DNA of 64,000 nt from Actinomycetota bacterium (lineage in GTDB: Bacteria > Actinomycetota > Actinomycetes > S36-B12 > CAIYMF01). The position numbers and the translations under genes were made by a program. Where the stretch lies: assembly GCA_026393115.1 (NCBI GenBank), contig JAPLAU010000015.1, forward strand, positions 531-64,530. Reading direction: 5' to 3'. Position 1 is the first letter of the stretch; every line of letters begins with the position of its first letter. Positions 37,185 through 45,330 of this stretch are shown piece by piece. The notes under the pieces were generated by a model, which saw nothing but the letters and a program-made list of their open reading frames with translations, was not told where the DNA came from and searched no databases.

Positions 37185-38168
37185 ATGACGACGATCTCCA
37201 CGATCGCCGTCATCGGTGGTGGCTACATGGGCGGCGGCATCGCGCAGGTCAGCGTGATGGCCGGGTACCCCTGCGTGATCGCCGACGCGACTGCAGAGGC
37301 GGCGCAGGCTTCGCTGGTTCGCCTCATCGACGAGGCTCGCATCTTTGAGGAGCAGGGACTCTTCGCCCCTGGTAGCACTGCGGTAATTGCCCAGGGAATT
37401 CGAGCGGCAGACAGTATCGAACACGCTGTTGCCGATGCCGATTACATTGTTGAGGCCGTCCCCGAGCGCATGGATATCAAGGCGGACGCTCTTGGACGTG
37501 CGAGTGCGGCAGCGCGGCCCGACGCGATCATTTCCTCCAACACATCAGCGATGCCGATTGAGAAACTAGCGGCGCTGGTAGTACGACCCGATCGATTCCT
37601 CGGCGTGCACTGGATGAATCCCGCACCCTTTGTTCCCGGTGTTGAGCTCATTCCTGCGTCCATGACGCGTCCGGATGTGGTCGAGGCGGCCGAGGCACTC
37701 ATTCGATCGGTGGGTAAGTCACCGTCGCGAGTCAGCGACCAGGCGGGATTCGTTGCCAATCGCCTTCAATACGCGCTTTTCCACGAAGCGGTGCGCATGG
37801 TCGAAGAAGGAAGTGCGACTCCGACTGAGATTGACGAGGTAGTCAGTAACTCATTCGGTTTTCGGCTCCCGTTCTTTGGACCCTTCGCCACAGCCGATAT
37901 GGCGGGTCTGGATGTGTACGTTGGCGCGTACGAAAGCTTTCATGAGGCGTACGGCGATCGGTTCGCGCCGCCCGCGCTGTTGCTCGATCGCGTGGCAGCG
38001 GGCGACATAGGGCTCAAGTCAGGTGGCGGATTCACCGGAATGGATGCGACGAAACTGGCCGACATCGTGCGGTACCGCAACCGCGCGTACGCGGCGCTCT
38101 CAGCATTGCGTGCCGAACTCGGACCAGTGCCCGGTCGTCGAACCGCCGACGATGGCCAAGCTCCGTGA
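37185..38168 (+). CDS. 3-hydroxyacyl-CoA dehydrogenase
   Basis: The 327-residue protein has an N-terminal Rossmann motif AVIGGGYMGGGIAQVSVMAG, SSNTSAMPIEKLA, GVHWMNPAPFVPGVELIP (catalytic His) and GFVANRLQYALFHEAVRMV leading into the C-terminal dimer domain. It oxidises 3-hydroxyacyl-CoA with NAD+. ATG 37185 starts 2 bases after the hydratase stop. It ends 5 bases from the convergent lactonase gene, so no terminator space exists and transcripts probably overlap. Confidence 0.92.
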   Translation: MTTISTIAVIGGGYMGGGIAQVSVMAGYPCVIADATAEAAQASLVRLIDEARIFEEQGLFAPGSTAVIAQGIRAADSIEHAVADADYIVEAVPERMDIKADALGRASAAARPDAIISSNTSAMPIEKLAALVVRPDRFLGVHWMNPAPFVPGVELIPASMTRPDVVEAAEALIRSVGKSPSRVSDQAGFVANRLQYALFHEAVRMVEEGSATPTEIDEVVSNSFGFRLPFFGPFATADMAGLDVYVGAYESFHEAYGDRFAPPALLLDRVAAGDIGLKSGGGFTGMDATKLADIVRYRNRAYAALSALRAELGPVPGRRTADDGQAP

Positions 38169-38173
38169 GGGAG

Positions 38174-39043
38174 TCAGAGCAGGTGGTCGGGATCGGCCGC
38201 ATCATGGTAGATGTGGCGGATGCCTGCCTCGTAGTACCGACGCACTTCGGGATCAAGCAACTTGAGCGCGTTCGGCGCCTTGGGAAGCAACTCGAAGAAG
38301 CCTGCTTCGTGGCTGACCAGCATGCTCGCATCGGAGGCGCTGGCCAGCGCTGTGAGTCGGTGCAGCGACGCCACGGCGGCAGCCGTATCGGAGGTCAGGC
38401 CCGGAGGAATATCGCGCTCGATGTTCTCGCGGCAATTGACCGCGTCTCCGGCGAGGATCACGGTTCCGCTGTCGGGGGTGTCCCACAGCACGATCGACTG
38501 ATGGCCCGGAGTGTGTCCGGGGGTCGACACCAAGTGGATACCGGGCTGAATCACCCAGTCGCCCTCAGCAAGTTGCCAGTTGAGCGTGTCGTGCCGGAAA
38601 TCGGACTGATTGTAGGGCGCTCCGAAATAGCGATCGGGCGTGAACGCCCATCGATGTTCGGCCTTCTGCACCACGTGCAGGGCGTCGGGGAAGAAACGAG
38701 CGGATCCGGCGTGGTCATGGTGCAAGTGCGTATAGATGACCATGCGTACGTCTTTGGAATCGACACCGCACAGTCCCAGTTGCGCGTAGGGATGATGCTC
38801 GGCATTCATCACCGGATTGGATGCTCCGGCAAGGTCAGCGCCCCACGCCGCAACGGCGTCAGTGATGACGTCGGGATCGTTGCCGGTGTCAACGAGGATG
38901 TAGCCCTTCGACGTTTCGAGCAGGAAGTACTGCACCGGAATTGTCTTGGGCTGACCGAAACTTGTGCCCGGCACAAGAGTGCTTCCCTCAACGGTCAGAG
39001 TGCCGCTACTCATGACGAAAATCTGCCGCACGATTGTCTTCAT
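38174..39043 (-). CDS. Metallo-beta-lactamase-fold N-acyl homoserine lactonase-like hydrolase
   Basis: This 289-residue MBL protein has the dinuclear zinc motif YTHLHHDHAG (H106, H108, D110, H111), STPGHTPGHQSIVLW and ILAGDAVNC. Length and motif wording match the AttM/AiiB lactonase group. In this catabolic setting it may open a lactone intermediate rather than quench signalling. The start is the ATG 7 bases after a TAGCCT -10 box (39051-39056), with CTGGCA (39074-39079) 17 bp upstream, so the mRNA is probably leaderless. It is the only minus-strand gene within a long + module. Confidence 0.87.
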   Translation of the reverse strand: MKTIVRQIFVMSSGTLTVEGSTLVPGTSFGQPKTIPVQYFLLETSKGYILVDTGNDPDVITDAVAAWGADLAGASNPVMNAEHHPYAQLGLCGVDSKDVRMVIYTHLHHDHAGSARFFPDALHVVQKAEHRWAFTPDRYFGAPYNQSDFRHDTLNWQLAEGDWVIQPGIHLVSTPGHTPGHQSIVLWDTPDSGTVILAGDAVNCRENIERDIPPGLTSDTAAAVASLHRLTALASASDASMLVSHEAGFFELLPKAPNALKLLDPEVRRYYEAGIRHIYHDAADPDHLL

Positions 39044-39050
39044 GACATGG

Positions 39051-39079
39051 AGGCTAGACCGTTCACCCGTCGTTGCCAG
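39051..39079 (-). promoter_or_regulatory. Putative leaderless promoter of the lactonase gene
   Basis: On the minus strand CTGGCA (39074-39079) and TAGCCT (39051-39056) are 17 bp apart, and the ATG begins 7 bases after the -10. No ribosome site is present. Confidence 0.55.
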
Positions 39080-39222
39080 CGTGGGGGGCCTATGGAATGC
39101 TCAAGTCGCACGACTCTGTCGACAAAGAGGCTTCTCCTTCGCCGCGGCAGCCGATTTCGTGGAGGCTCAGTGATACCGGCGGGCTATGTCCGGGGTGCCT
39201 GTGGCAGCGGGGGGACCGCAGG

Positions 39223-40251
39223 ATGACTACCAGAGTTTTGATTGTGGGCGCGGGCGCCATTGGTGGCGTCACCGCAGCGCGGTTGAGTCGCGCAGGATGC
39301 GATATCACCGTTCTTGATGCGCATGCCGAACACGTGCGCCTCATGTGTTCGCCCGGGCTTCGTTTCGACGAACTCGGTGTTGAGTCGCAGATCGTCATTG
39401 ATGCGGTGTCGAGCGCCGATCAACTGACGGGCACCTTCGACTACGCCTTGGTGTATCTCAAGGCACCCTTCATCGAAGTGGCACTGACGCCGTTGCTCGA
39501 ACGAAATCTGGTGATGAACTACGTCTCGTTTGGTAATGGTCTGGTGCAGCAGTCGGTGACCGATGTGGTCGGCCCCGAGCGACTCATCATCGGAATTGTT
39601 GAGTGGGGCGCCACCAACCTCGGACCGGGTCATGTGCGACAGACAACCGTCGCGCCCTTTGTCATCGGCGAAGTCGATGGCACGATCACCGACCGACTCG
39701 TGAAGCTGGGTGAAGTGCTCGAGAACGCAGCAGATGTGCGCCTCTCCTCAGCTATTTACGGTCAAGTGTGGGCTAAATTGCTGCTCAACAGCACGTTCTC
39801 CGGCCTCGGCGCTATTACCGGAATGGTGTACGCCGACGTCATGGAGCAACCCGATGGTCATGACATCGCTTTTGCGGTGTGGACCGAGGGACATGCGGTA
39901 TCCACGGCGCTGGGAATTGAACTCGACGATGTCGCGGGGGTGCATGCCGACCGGCTGGTCGTGCGACGGCCGGAAAATGTTCCGCAAGCTGAGGAGGCGC
40001 TCACTCAACTGATGGCCAGACTCGGTCCGACGAAGGCGTCCATGCTTCAAGATCTCGAGCGCGGCGCATCGACAGAGGTTGACGTCATCAATGGGGGAGT
40101 CGTGCGCGAAGCACACGACGTGGGCCTACCCGCGCCGCTGAACCAGTGCATCGTCGACATCGTGCACGCATGCGAGGCCGGTACTCGAACACCGGGGCCT
40201 GACAATCTTGACGATTTGCGCGCCCTCCTCAACCAGACACACACTCACTAA
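39223..40251 (+). CDS. Ketopantoate reductase-like (ApbA/PanE family) dehydrogenase
   Basis: This 342-residue protein begins TTRVLIVGAGAIGGVTAARL, an NADP Rossmann motif, and has LVMNYVSFGNGLVQQ and the catalytic-lysine region YGQVWAKLLLNSTFSGLGAI. ApbA/PanE proteins reduce 2-dehydropantoate, but stand-alone copies in catabolic clusters act on other 2-oxo acids. Here, beside BKACE and cyclases, a pathway-specific 2-oxo/2-hydroxy acid is more likely than pantothenate. ATG 39223 lies after a G-rich stretch and AGG. The 179-base gap upstream holds the lactonase promoter. Confidence 0.85.
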   Translation: MTTRVLIVGAGAIGGVTAARLSRAGCDITVLDAHAEHVRLMCSPGLRFDELGVESQIVIDAVSSADQLTGTFDYALVYLKAPFIEVALTPLLERNLVMNYVSFGNGLVQQSVTDVVGPERLIIGIVEWGATNLGPGHVRQTTVAPFVIGEVDGTITDRLVKLGEVLENAADVRLSSAIYGQVWAKLLLNSTFSGLGAITGMVYADVMEQPDGHDIAFAVWTEGHAVSTALGIELDDVAGVHADRLVVRRPENVPQAEEALTQLMARLGPTKASMLQDLERGASTEVDVINGGVVREAHDVGLPAPLNQCIVDIVHACEAGTRTPGPDNLDDLRALLNQTHTH

Positions 40252-40304
40252 TACGCACACTCACTCGTACGTAAAAGCACGCAAACCAGAAATGAGGCAT
40301 TCCC

Positions 40305-41234
40305 ATGGATGACAAGGTCATCATCACCTGCGCACTGACCGGCGGCATGACAGTGCCGGCCCAGAGCGCGGCCATTCCTGTCACGGTCGATCAGATCGTT
40401 GAAGATGGCCTGCGTGCCGCCGAGGCGGGTGCCTCGGTACTGCATATTCACGTGCGCGAAGAAGCCACAGGACGCCCCGTGGCTGACCTCGATCTGTTCG
40501 ACGCTGTGTTGTCGCGACTCAAGGCACAAACTGACGCCGTGTTGCAGCCAACCACCGGCGGCGGACGCGGAATGACCGTTATCGAGCGCGGTGCTATCGT
40601 GCCTCGATTCCGTCCGGAAATGGCGACGCTCAACGCGGGAAGCTTCAACTTCGGGCTCTACCCGATCTTGCAGCGCGACTTGAATTTTCAGGAGTGGGAG
40701 GTCGACTACCTCGAAGGTACGCGCGATTACATCTTCAAGAACACCTTCGCTGATGTCACGTACCTCAAGGGGCTCATGGATGAAGCGGGTACGAAACCTG
40801 AGATCGAGATCTACGACGTCGGTCACCTGTTCAACCTTCGCCAGTTGATCAAGGAGGGCGTTGTCACGCCGCCGTTCAATTTGCAGTTCGTGCTGGGTGT
40901 TCTCGGCGCCAACATGGTCGAGCCTGACCAACTTATTCACATGCTGCGCACGGCCGAGCGGCTTTTCGGTGCCGGTAATTTCACCTGGTCGGCCGCAGGC
41001 GTGGGCTACCCCGGTGAGTTCCAATTGGTGGCGCTGGGTCTGATGATGGGCGGCAACGTACGCGTTGGTCTCGAAGACAATCTGCGCGTGCGCCGTACTG
41101 CTGTGGCGAAGTCGAACGTGGAATTGGTGGAGAAGGCTGTGGCGTTGGCGGAAATGTTCGACCGCACGCCGGCGACGCCGGACGAGGCGCGAGCAGTGCT
41201 CGGCCTCAAGGGTTCGGAGGACACCGATTTCTAG
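40305..41234 (+). CDS. Beta-keto acid cleavage enzyme (BKACE, Kce-like)
   Basis: The 309-residue protein matches the BKACE/DUF849 family. The Zn ligands are H47 and H49 in VLHIHVREE, with the later Glu in VRVGLEDNLRV, and ITCALTGGMTVPAQS forms the N-terminal strand. BKACE enzymes exchange a beta-keto acid with acetyl-CoA, giving acetoacetate and a new acyl-CoA; Kce of lysine fermentation is the founding member. The keto acid used here is unknown and may come from the ketopantoate-reductase-like or cyclase steps. It is followed closely by a gamma-carbonic-anhydrase-like gene. Confidence 0.92.
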   Translation: MDDKVIITCALTGGMTVPAQSAAIPVTVDQIVEDGLRAAEAGASVLHIHVREEATGRPVADLDLFDAVLSRLKAQTDAVLQPTTGGGRGMTVIERGAIVPRFRPEMATLNAGSFNFGLYPILQRDLNFQEWEVDYLEGTRDYIFKNTFADVTYLKGLMDEAGTKPEIEIYDVGHLFNLRQLIKEGVVTPPFNLQFVLGVLGANMVEPDQLIHMLRTAERLFGAGNFTWSAAGVGYPGEFQLVALGLMMGGNVRVGLEDNLRVRRTAVAKSNVELVEKAVALAEMFDRTPATPDEARAVLGLKGSEDTDF

Positions 41235-41250
41235 TTCGACGCAGAACCGG

Positions 41251-41760
41251 TTGATCGCTCTTGGCGATCGGGTTCCAAGTATCGATTCGTCGGCGTGGGT
41301 CGCTCCTGGTGCCTTGTGCATCGGGAGCGTCAGCGTCGGCGCGGGAAGCAGTATTTGGTACGCCACGGTGATGCGCGCTGACAGTGACACGATCACCATC
41401 GGAGTAGGCACCAACATTCAAGATGGCTGCGTGGTGCATGCCGACCCTGATCTTCCCGTGGTGTTGGGAAACGACGTGTCAGTCGGGCATCGCGTGGTAC
41501 TCCACGGTTGCACTGTTGAAGACGTGTGCCTGATCGGAATGGGCGCGGTCGTGCTTAATGGTGCGCACATCGGAACGGGCACCATCATTGCTGCTGGAGC
41601 AGTGGTGCTGGAGGGCGCCGTCATTCCGCCGAACTCGCTGGTGGCGGGAGTGCCGGGCAAGGTGCGGCGTGAAACAACCGTGGAAGAACGCGAGGGAATC
41701 ATTGACAATGCGATCACGTATCGGGCGTTGACCGCAGAGCACTCTGCAATTGATAGGTGA
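41251..41760 (+). CDS. Gamma-carbonic anhydrase-like hexapeptide protein
   Basis: TTG 41251, 16 bases after the BKACE stop, gives 169 residues, the normal size for this family; no ATG or GTG exists in frame between the genes. Left-handed beta-helix repeats run from about residue 18 to 135. The three metal-ligand histidines are in CVVHAD (H63) and VGHRVVLHGC (H80, H85), with MRAD carrying the usual Arg/Asp. Such proteins hydrate CO2 or act as acyl-CoA-associated PaaY/CaiE proteins; the latter fits a catabolic cluster. No clear ribosome site is seen. Confidence 0.85.
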   Translation: MIALGDRVPSIDSSAWVAPGALCIGSVSVGAGSSIWYATVMRADSDTITIGVGTNIQDGCVVHADPDLPVVLGNDVSVGHRVVLHGCTVEDVCLIGMGAVVLNGAHIGTGTIIAAGAVVLEGAVIPPNSLVAGVPGKVRRETTVEEREGIIDNAITYRALTAEHSAIDR

Positions 41761-41811
41761 GCAGTTCGTGAGGCAGACGCCTGGCATCAGCCGGCGGGGA
41801 GGAAGGGCACA

Positions 41812-42765
41812 GTGACACAGCAACCGAATATTGAATTGGTGCGCGAGATGGCGCTGAAGTACCGCAACTGGGAACGCTGGGGTGCCGATGATCAACTCGG
41901 TTCGCTCAATTTCGTTACCGACGCAATGCGCGCGCACGCGATGACCTTGGCTCGCCGTGGCAAAGTCTTCTCACTCGCTCTGCCACTCGACGTCAACGGC
42001 CCCATGGTCGGTGCGCACGGCCGCGTCAACCCTTATCACTTCATGATTTGGGATGGTGGCGACTTTGACGCAGGAGTGCAGGACTTCATTCCCGCGATGC
42101 GCTACACCGACGATGCTGTCTTTCTTGTGCTGCAAAGCTCGACCCAGTGGGATTCGCTCGCGCACATCTTCTTCGATGGCCAGATGTACAACGGACACGG
42201 CCCTGAAAAGGTGTCGAGTCGCGGAGCATCAGTCAACAGCATGACCAACGTACGCGACAAGGCGGTAGGGCGCGGAGTGCTGCTCGATATCGCGCGTTAC
42301 AAGGGTTTGCCGTGGCTTCCGACCAGTTACGCGATCACCAAGGAAGACCTCGAGGGCTGCGCCGAGAAGCAAGGTGTTGAGGTCGGTGAGGGTGACTTCG
42401 TGCTGCTGCGAACCGGCCAGATGGCCGACCGCCGCGCGGCCGGTTCGTGGGGTGATTACGCCGGTGGTCCCGCGCCCGGTATGGGCATTACCTGCGCCGA
42501 CTACTTCTGCCCGCGCAATGTAGCCGCCGTTGCGACCGACACGTGGGGCACCGAGGTACTTCCGAACGAGACACCCGATGTCTTCCAGCCCCTGCACTGC
42601 ATCATGCTCGTCAACGCCGGCATCATCCTCGGCGAGATGTGGGACATGGAGGAACTCGCGGAAGATTGCGCGGCAGAAGGCACCTACGACTTCCTGCTCG
42701 TGGCGCCACCACTCACCATCACGGGTTCAGTGGGTTCGCCCGTGAATCCGCAGGTCATGCGTTAG
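41812..42765 (+). CDS. Cyclase-family (PF04199) protein, third copy
   Basis: This 317-residue member carries the motif as QSSTQWDSLAH: both early histidines are Gln while the Asp and last His remain, a recognised Q-W-D subfamily. It shares WGADDQLGSLNFVT with the second copy, plus RGVLLDIARYKG and LLRTGQMAD. GGGGAGGAAGG precedes GTG 41812. It probably hydrolyses a cyclic or amide intermediate of the same pathway as BKACE and the DUF6282 protein. Confidence 0.83.
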   Translation: MTQQPNIELVREMALKYRNWERWGADDQLGSLNFVTDAMRAHAMTLARRGKVFSLALPLDVNGPMVGAHGRVNPYHFMIWDGGDFDAGVQDFIPAMRYTDDAVFLVLQSSTQWDSLAHIFFDGQMYNGHGPEKVSSRGASVNSMTNVRDKAVGRGVLLDIARYKGLPWLPTSYAITKEDLEGCAEKQGVEVGEGDFVLLRTGQMADRRAAGSWGDYAGGPAPGMGITCADYFCPRNVAAVATDTWGTEVLPNETPDVFQPLHCIMLVNAGIILGEMWDMEELAEDCAAEGTYDFLLVAPPLTITGSVGSPVNPQVMR

Positions 42766-42804
42766 TCCTCGTCGACTTTCGTTCACTCACTCCAAGGAAC
42801 TTCA

Positions 42805-43686
42805 ATGCCTGGCAGTAAATACGACGATCTGACGCGCAGCATGCTGCGTGGCGCAATCGATATGCACATTCACTCAGCGCCTGACATCTTCCCTCGTTCC
42901 GTTGACGCCATTGAAGCGGCTCGGCAGGCCAAGGAAGCGGGGATGGAAGCGATCGTCCTCAAGAGCCATTCCACCGATACCGCCGCGCGGGCCGAGTTGG
43001 CGGCGACGCACACCGGGATGCAGGTGTACGGCGGGGTGTCGCTCAACTATCCAGTCGGCGGACTGAATCCGTATGCGGTGCTTGAGTCGGCTCGACAGGG
43101 TGGCCGGGTCGTCTGGTTTCCGACTCTGTGTGCCACGCACTTCTTGGCCCATGCCGAAAATGTGCCGGTACTGCGTGAAAAGTCGCCGGTTGGAAGTCCA
43201 GGCATCACGCTGACACGCGATGACGGAACCCTGCGCCCGGAGATTGACGAGGTGCTGAACCTGGTTCGCGAACACGACTTGGTGTTGTGCTCAGGTCACA
43301 TCACGCCGTCGGATGCTATTGCTGCCTTCACGCGAGCCAAGGAGATGGGCATTACGCGTTTGGTCGTCACGCACCCGCATGCCCTCTTCGTGGGTGCTGA
43401 GGTCGAGCAGATGAAGACGCTCGTCGCACTTGGCGCGATGAACGAAATGCACTACGCCTTTGTGACGGCCATCATCAATCCGCCGCAGACCATGGAGTAC
43501 ATCGCCGAGACCATTCGTGCGGTGGGAGTCGAAAGCTGCTACCTCGCGACCGACGGGGGTCAGAAGATCAACCCTGTTCCCGTCGAGGCACTGCGTCTGT
43601 TCATGGTCGGCATGCTCGAGCAAGGCTTCACCGAAGATGAAGTGCGCTACATGGTTGCTGATGCACCCCGCAAGATCCTGTTCTGA
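42805..43686 (+). CDS. DUF6282-family amidohydrolase-like protein
   Basis: The 293-residue protein opens GAIDMHIHSAPDIFPRSVDA, a metal-binding H-x-H near the start of a TIM barrel, and later has CSGHITPSDAIAAF, VVTHPHALFVG and CYLATDGGQKINP, together resembling PHP/amidohydrolase metal sites. DUF6282 members have no well-established activity. CAAGGAAC precedes ATG 42805. It follows the third cyclase by 39 bases and precedes a Dabb protein, forming a conserved-looking trio. Confidence 0.8.
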   Translation: MPGSKYDDLTRSMLRGAIDMHIHSAPDIFPRSVDAIEAARQAKEAGMEAIVLKSHSTDTAARAELAATHTGMQVYGGVSLNYPVGGLNPYAVLESARQGGRVVWFPTLCATHFLAHAENVPVLREKSPVGSPGITLTRDDGTLRPEIDEVLNLVREHDLVLCSGHITPSDAIAAFTRAKEMGITRLVVTHPHALFVGAEVEQMKTLVALGAMNEMHYAFVTAIINPPQTMEYIAETIRAVGVESCYLATDGGQKINPVPVEALRLFMVGMLEQGFTEDEVRYMVADAPRKILF

Positions 43687-43716
43687 TTTCCGTTCGGTCT
43701 CACGCTAGGAGTCACG

Positions 43717-44025
43717 GTGTCCGTTTTCCACGTTGCCATCTTCCGTTTCAACGAGGGTGTCACTGACGATCAGATCGAGTGGTTCACAGACGGCTTGATT
43801 GCATTGAAGGAACAGATGCCGATGCTGCTGTCGTTCCGGTTTGGCCGCGACCTCGGCCTGCGTGATGGCAACTATGACTATGGCGTCGTGGCTGAACTTG
43901 AAGGGCCCGAGTCGGTCGACGTCTACCTCGATCATCCCCTGCATCAAGTGTTCGTTGAGGAGTACGTCACGGTGATGGTGGCTGAGCGCCGCGCCGTGCA
44001 GGTCAACAACCTGTCTGGTCGCTGA
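43717..44025 (+). CDS. Dabb (stress-responsive alpha/beta barrel) domain protein
   Basis: A 102-residue single-domain protein: FHVAIFRFNEGVTDDQIEWF, MLLSFRFGRDLGL, YDYGVVAELEGPESVDVYLD and HPLHQVFVEEYV. This is the dimeric alpha/beta ferredoxin-like Dabb fold, found in plant cyclases such as olivetolic acid cyclase and in bacterial proteins beside catabolic genes. TAGGAG precedes GTG 43717 by 7 bases. It ends the module; the next gene converges. Confidence 0.85.
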   Translation: MSVFHVAIFRFNEGVTDDQIEWFTDGLIALKEQMPMLLSFRFGRDLGLRDGNYDYGVVAELEGPESVDVYLDHPLHQVFVEEYVTVMVAERRAVQVNNLSGR

Positions 44026-44081
44026 AGCACGCTGACGAACGGGGGAGAAGTCCGCGGTGTGTTCGCCGTTGTGACGACTCC

Positions 44082-44453
44082 CTAGTCGTAGCGGCGCTGG
44101 CTGCTCACGATCTCGTCGTGATGCTCAACTGCCCAATCGGCAAGCGCGGTGACCGGGCCGATCATGGTGCGCCCGAGGTCGGTCAATTCATACTCGACGC
44201 GCGGCGGAATCTCAGCGTAGGCAGTTCGCCGCACGAGGCCATCGCGTTCGAGTTTGCGCAAGGTCAGTGTGAGCATCCGTTGGCTGATGCCATCAACGGC
44301 CGTCTTGAGAGCGGTGAACCGCTGCGGTCCGGCGCTGAGAATCGCGATGACCAACAAAGTCCACTTGTCGCCCAGCCGATCGAAGGTCAGGCGGACGACG
44401 CGACAGTGTTCACCGTCGCCCAACTGAGCATGTGAGGGTGCGGGCCTTGTCAT
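44082..44453 (-). CDS. HxlR-family winged-helix regulator
   Basis: This 123-residue regulator has the HxlR layout: an N-terminal Cys (GEHCRVVR), LTFDRLGDKWTLLVIAIL, FTALKTAVDGISQRMLTLTL and LVRRTAYAEIPPRVEYELT. HxlR proteins sense electrophiles or redox change, often through the N-terminal Cys. It is divergent from a DoxX-like gene, which is a usual target. ATG 44453 is chosen; an in-frame ATG at 44465 would add four residues. The shared region contains several dyads. Confidence 0.88.
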   Translation of the reverse strand: MTRPAPSHAQLGDGEHCRVVRLTFDRLGDKWTLLVIAILSAGPQRFTALKTAVDGISQRMLTLTLRKLERDGLVRRTAYAEIPPRVEYELTDLGRTMIGPVTALADWAVEHHDEIVSSQRRYD

Positions 44454-44465
44454 GGTCACCGCCAT

Positions 44466-44536
44466 GTGCCTGAGGCACGTTGCTGTCCCTGAGGGGACTG
44501 CCTCTATTGTTACCCAAAGTACCTGTAGGAACAATA
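44466..44536. promoter_or_regulatory. Dyad-rich control region between hxlR-like and doxX-like genes
   Basis: Two small dyads with the same CTGAGG core follow each other: GTGCCTGAGGCAC (44466-44478) and GTCCCTGAGGGGAC (44484-44497). Farther on TATTGTT (44505-44511) and AACAATA (44530-44536) form a 7-bp inverted repeat with an 18-base spacer. These are candidate HxlR operators and promoter elements. Confidence 0.5.
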
Positions 44537-44556
44537 AGTAACTATTGAGGAGTCTC

Positions 44557-44907
44557 GTGAGTATCGTTCTGGTCATCGCCGCTGTGTTACTCGGAATCGC
44601 CGCAATCGGTTCGGCGTTCGGCAAACTCAGTCGCAATCCCAAGGTCGTTGAAAGCATGCACAGCGTGGGAGTCACCGACCCCCAGATGCGCGGCCTTGCG
44701 GTGCTCGAGATTCTGGGTGCGCTCGGACTGTTGCTCGGAATCTGGCTGCCATGGCTCGGCGTACTCGCGGCCGCCTGCCTGACCCTCTATTTCCTTGGCG
44801 CACTCATCGCTCACCTGCGTGCCAAGCAGGAACTGAAGGAAACTGCTGCGCCGATCGCGTTGGCGTTGCTGGCACTGATCACCACCGTGCTGGAACTCAA
44901 GCGCTGA
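44557..44907 (+). CDS. DoxX-like integral membrane protein
   Basis: This 116-residue protein has about four transmembrane helices: residues 2-18, 45-62 (LAVLEILGALGLLLGIWL), 65-85 and 97-112. FGKLSRNPKVVESMHSVGV between the first two is typical of the DoxX-like family. Members help redox or detoxification functions in the membrane. GTG 44557 is chosen since GAGGAG lies 4 bases upstream; TTG 44545 precedes that site. Control by the divergent HxlR-like regulator is likely. Confidence 0.85.
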   Translation: MSIVLVIAAVLLGIAAIGSAFGKLSRNPKVVESMHSVGVTDPQMRGLAVLEILGALGLLLGIWLPWLGVLAAACLTLYFLGALIAHLRAKQELKETAAPIALALLALITTVLELKR

Positions 44908-44951
44908 GCCTCGTCATCGGAGCAGCGGCAGTGTCGACGGCGTCAGTGTTT

Positions 44952-45239
44952 CTAGCTGATGAAGGGCGTCGCTGTGGAGAGGTGGGCCGATTCGGCCGGC
45001 CGCCGATTCCATCGGTGCCACGCCCACGAGCCTGACGCCACCTGCAGCATGAGGCCCAGAACCGCGCCCACATTGATTCCGTACAACACGGCAGCCACCG
45101 TCATCAAGACGCCATAGAACATCAGGAGTGCAGGTGGCATCCACCACGGCATGAGGTATTCGTGTGCGGTCTCGGAGCGCAGGGGCCCCATACGCGCCAC
45201 GATGTCTTCGAAGACGGCTCGCTCTTCTTCGGGCAACAT
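44952..45239 (-). CDS. DUF3040-family small membrane protein
   Basis: The 95-residue protein starts LPEEERAVFEDIVARM, the DUF3040 signature, followed by two transmembrane helices (LMFYGVLMTVAAVLYGINVG and GLMLQVASGSWAW) and a short basic tail. The family is restricted to actinobacteria and has no known activity. GGAGG sits 6 bases before ATG 45239. It is divergent from the DUF2461 gene across about 90 bases. Confidence 0.8.
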   Translation of the reverse strand: MLPEEERAVFEDIVARMGPLRSETAHEYLMPWWMPPALLMFYGVLMTVAAVLYGINVGAVLGLMLQVASGSWAWHRWNRRPAESAHLSTATPFIS

Positions 45240-45330
45240 GACGACCTCCAACCGGGGATTTGAGTGGAAAGCACACCACGTCTGTCGGTTCTGCGCCACT
45301 TGAAACGCCGCAGGCTGAGAGACTAGGGGT

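Noticed and set aside
38165-39226. 353-codon + frame antisense to the lactonase gene
   Set aside because: The minus frame has the H-x-H-x-D-H zinc site and a promoter; the + frame is motif-free.
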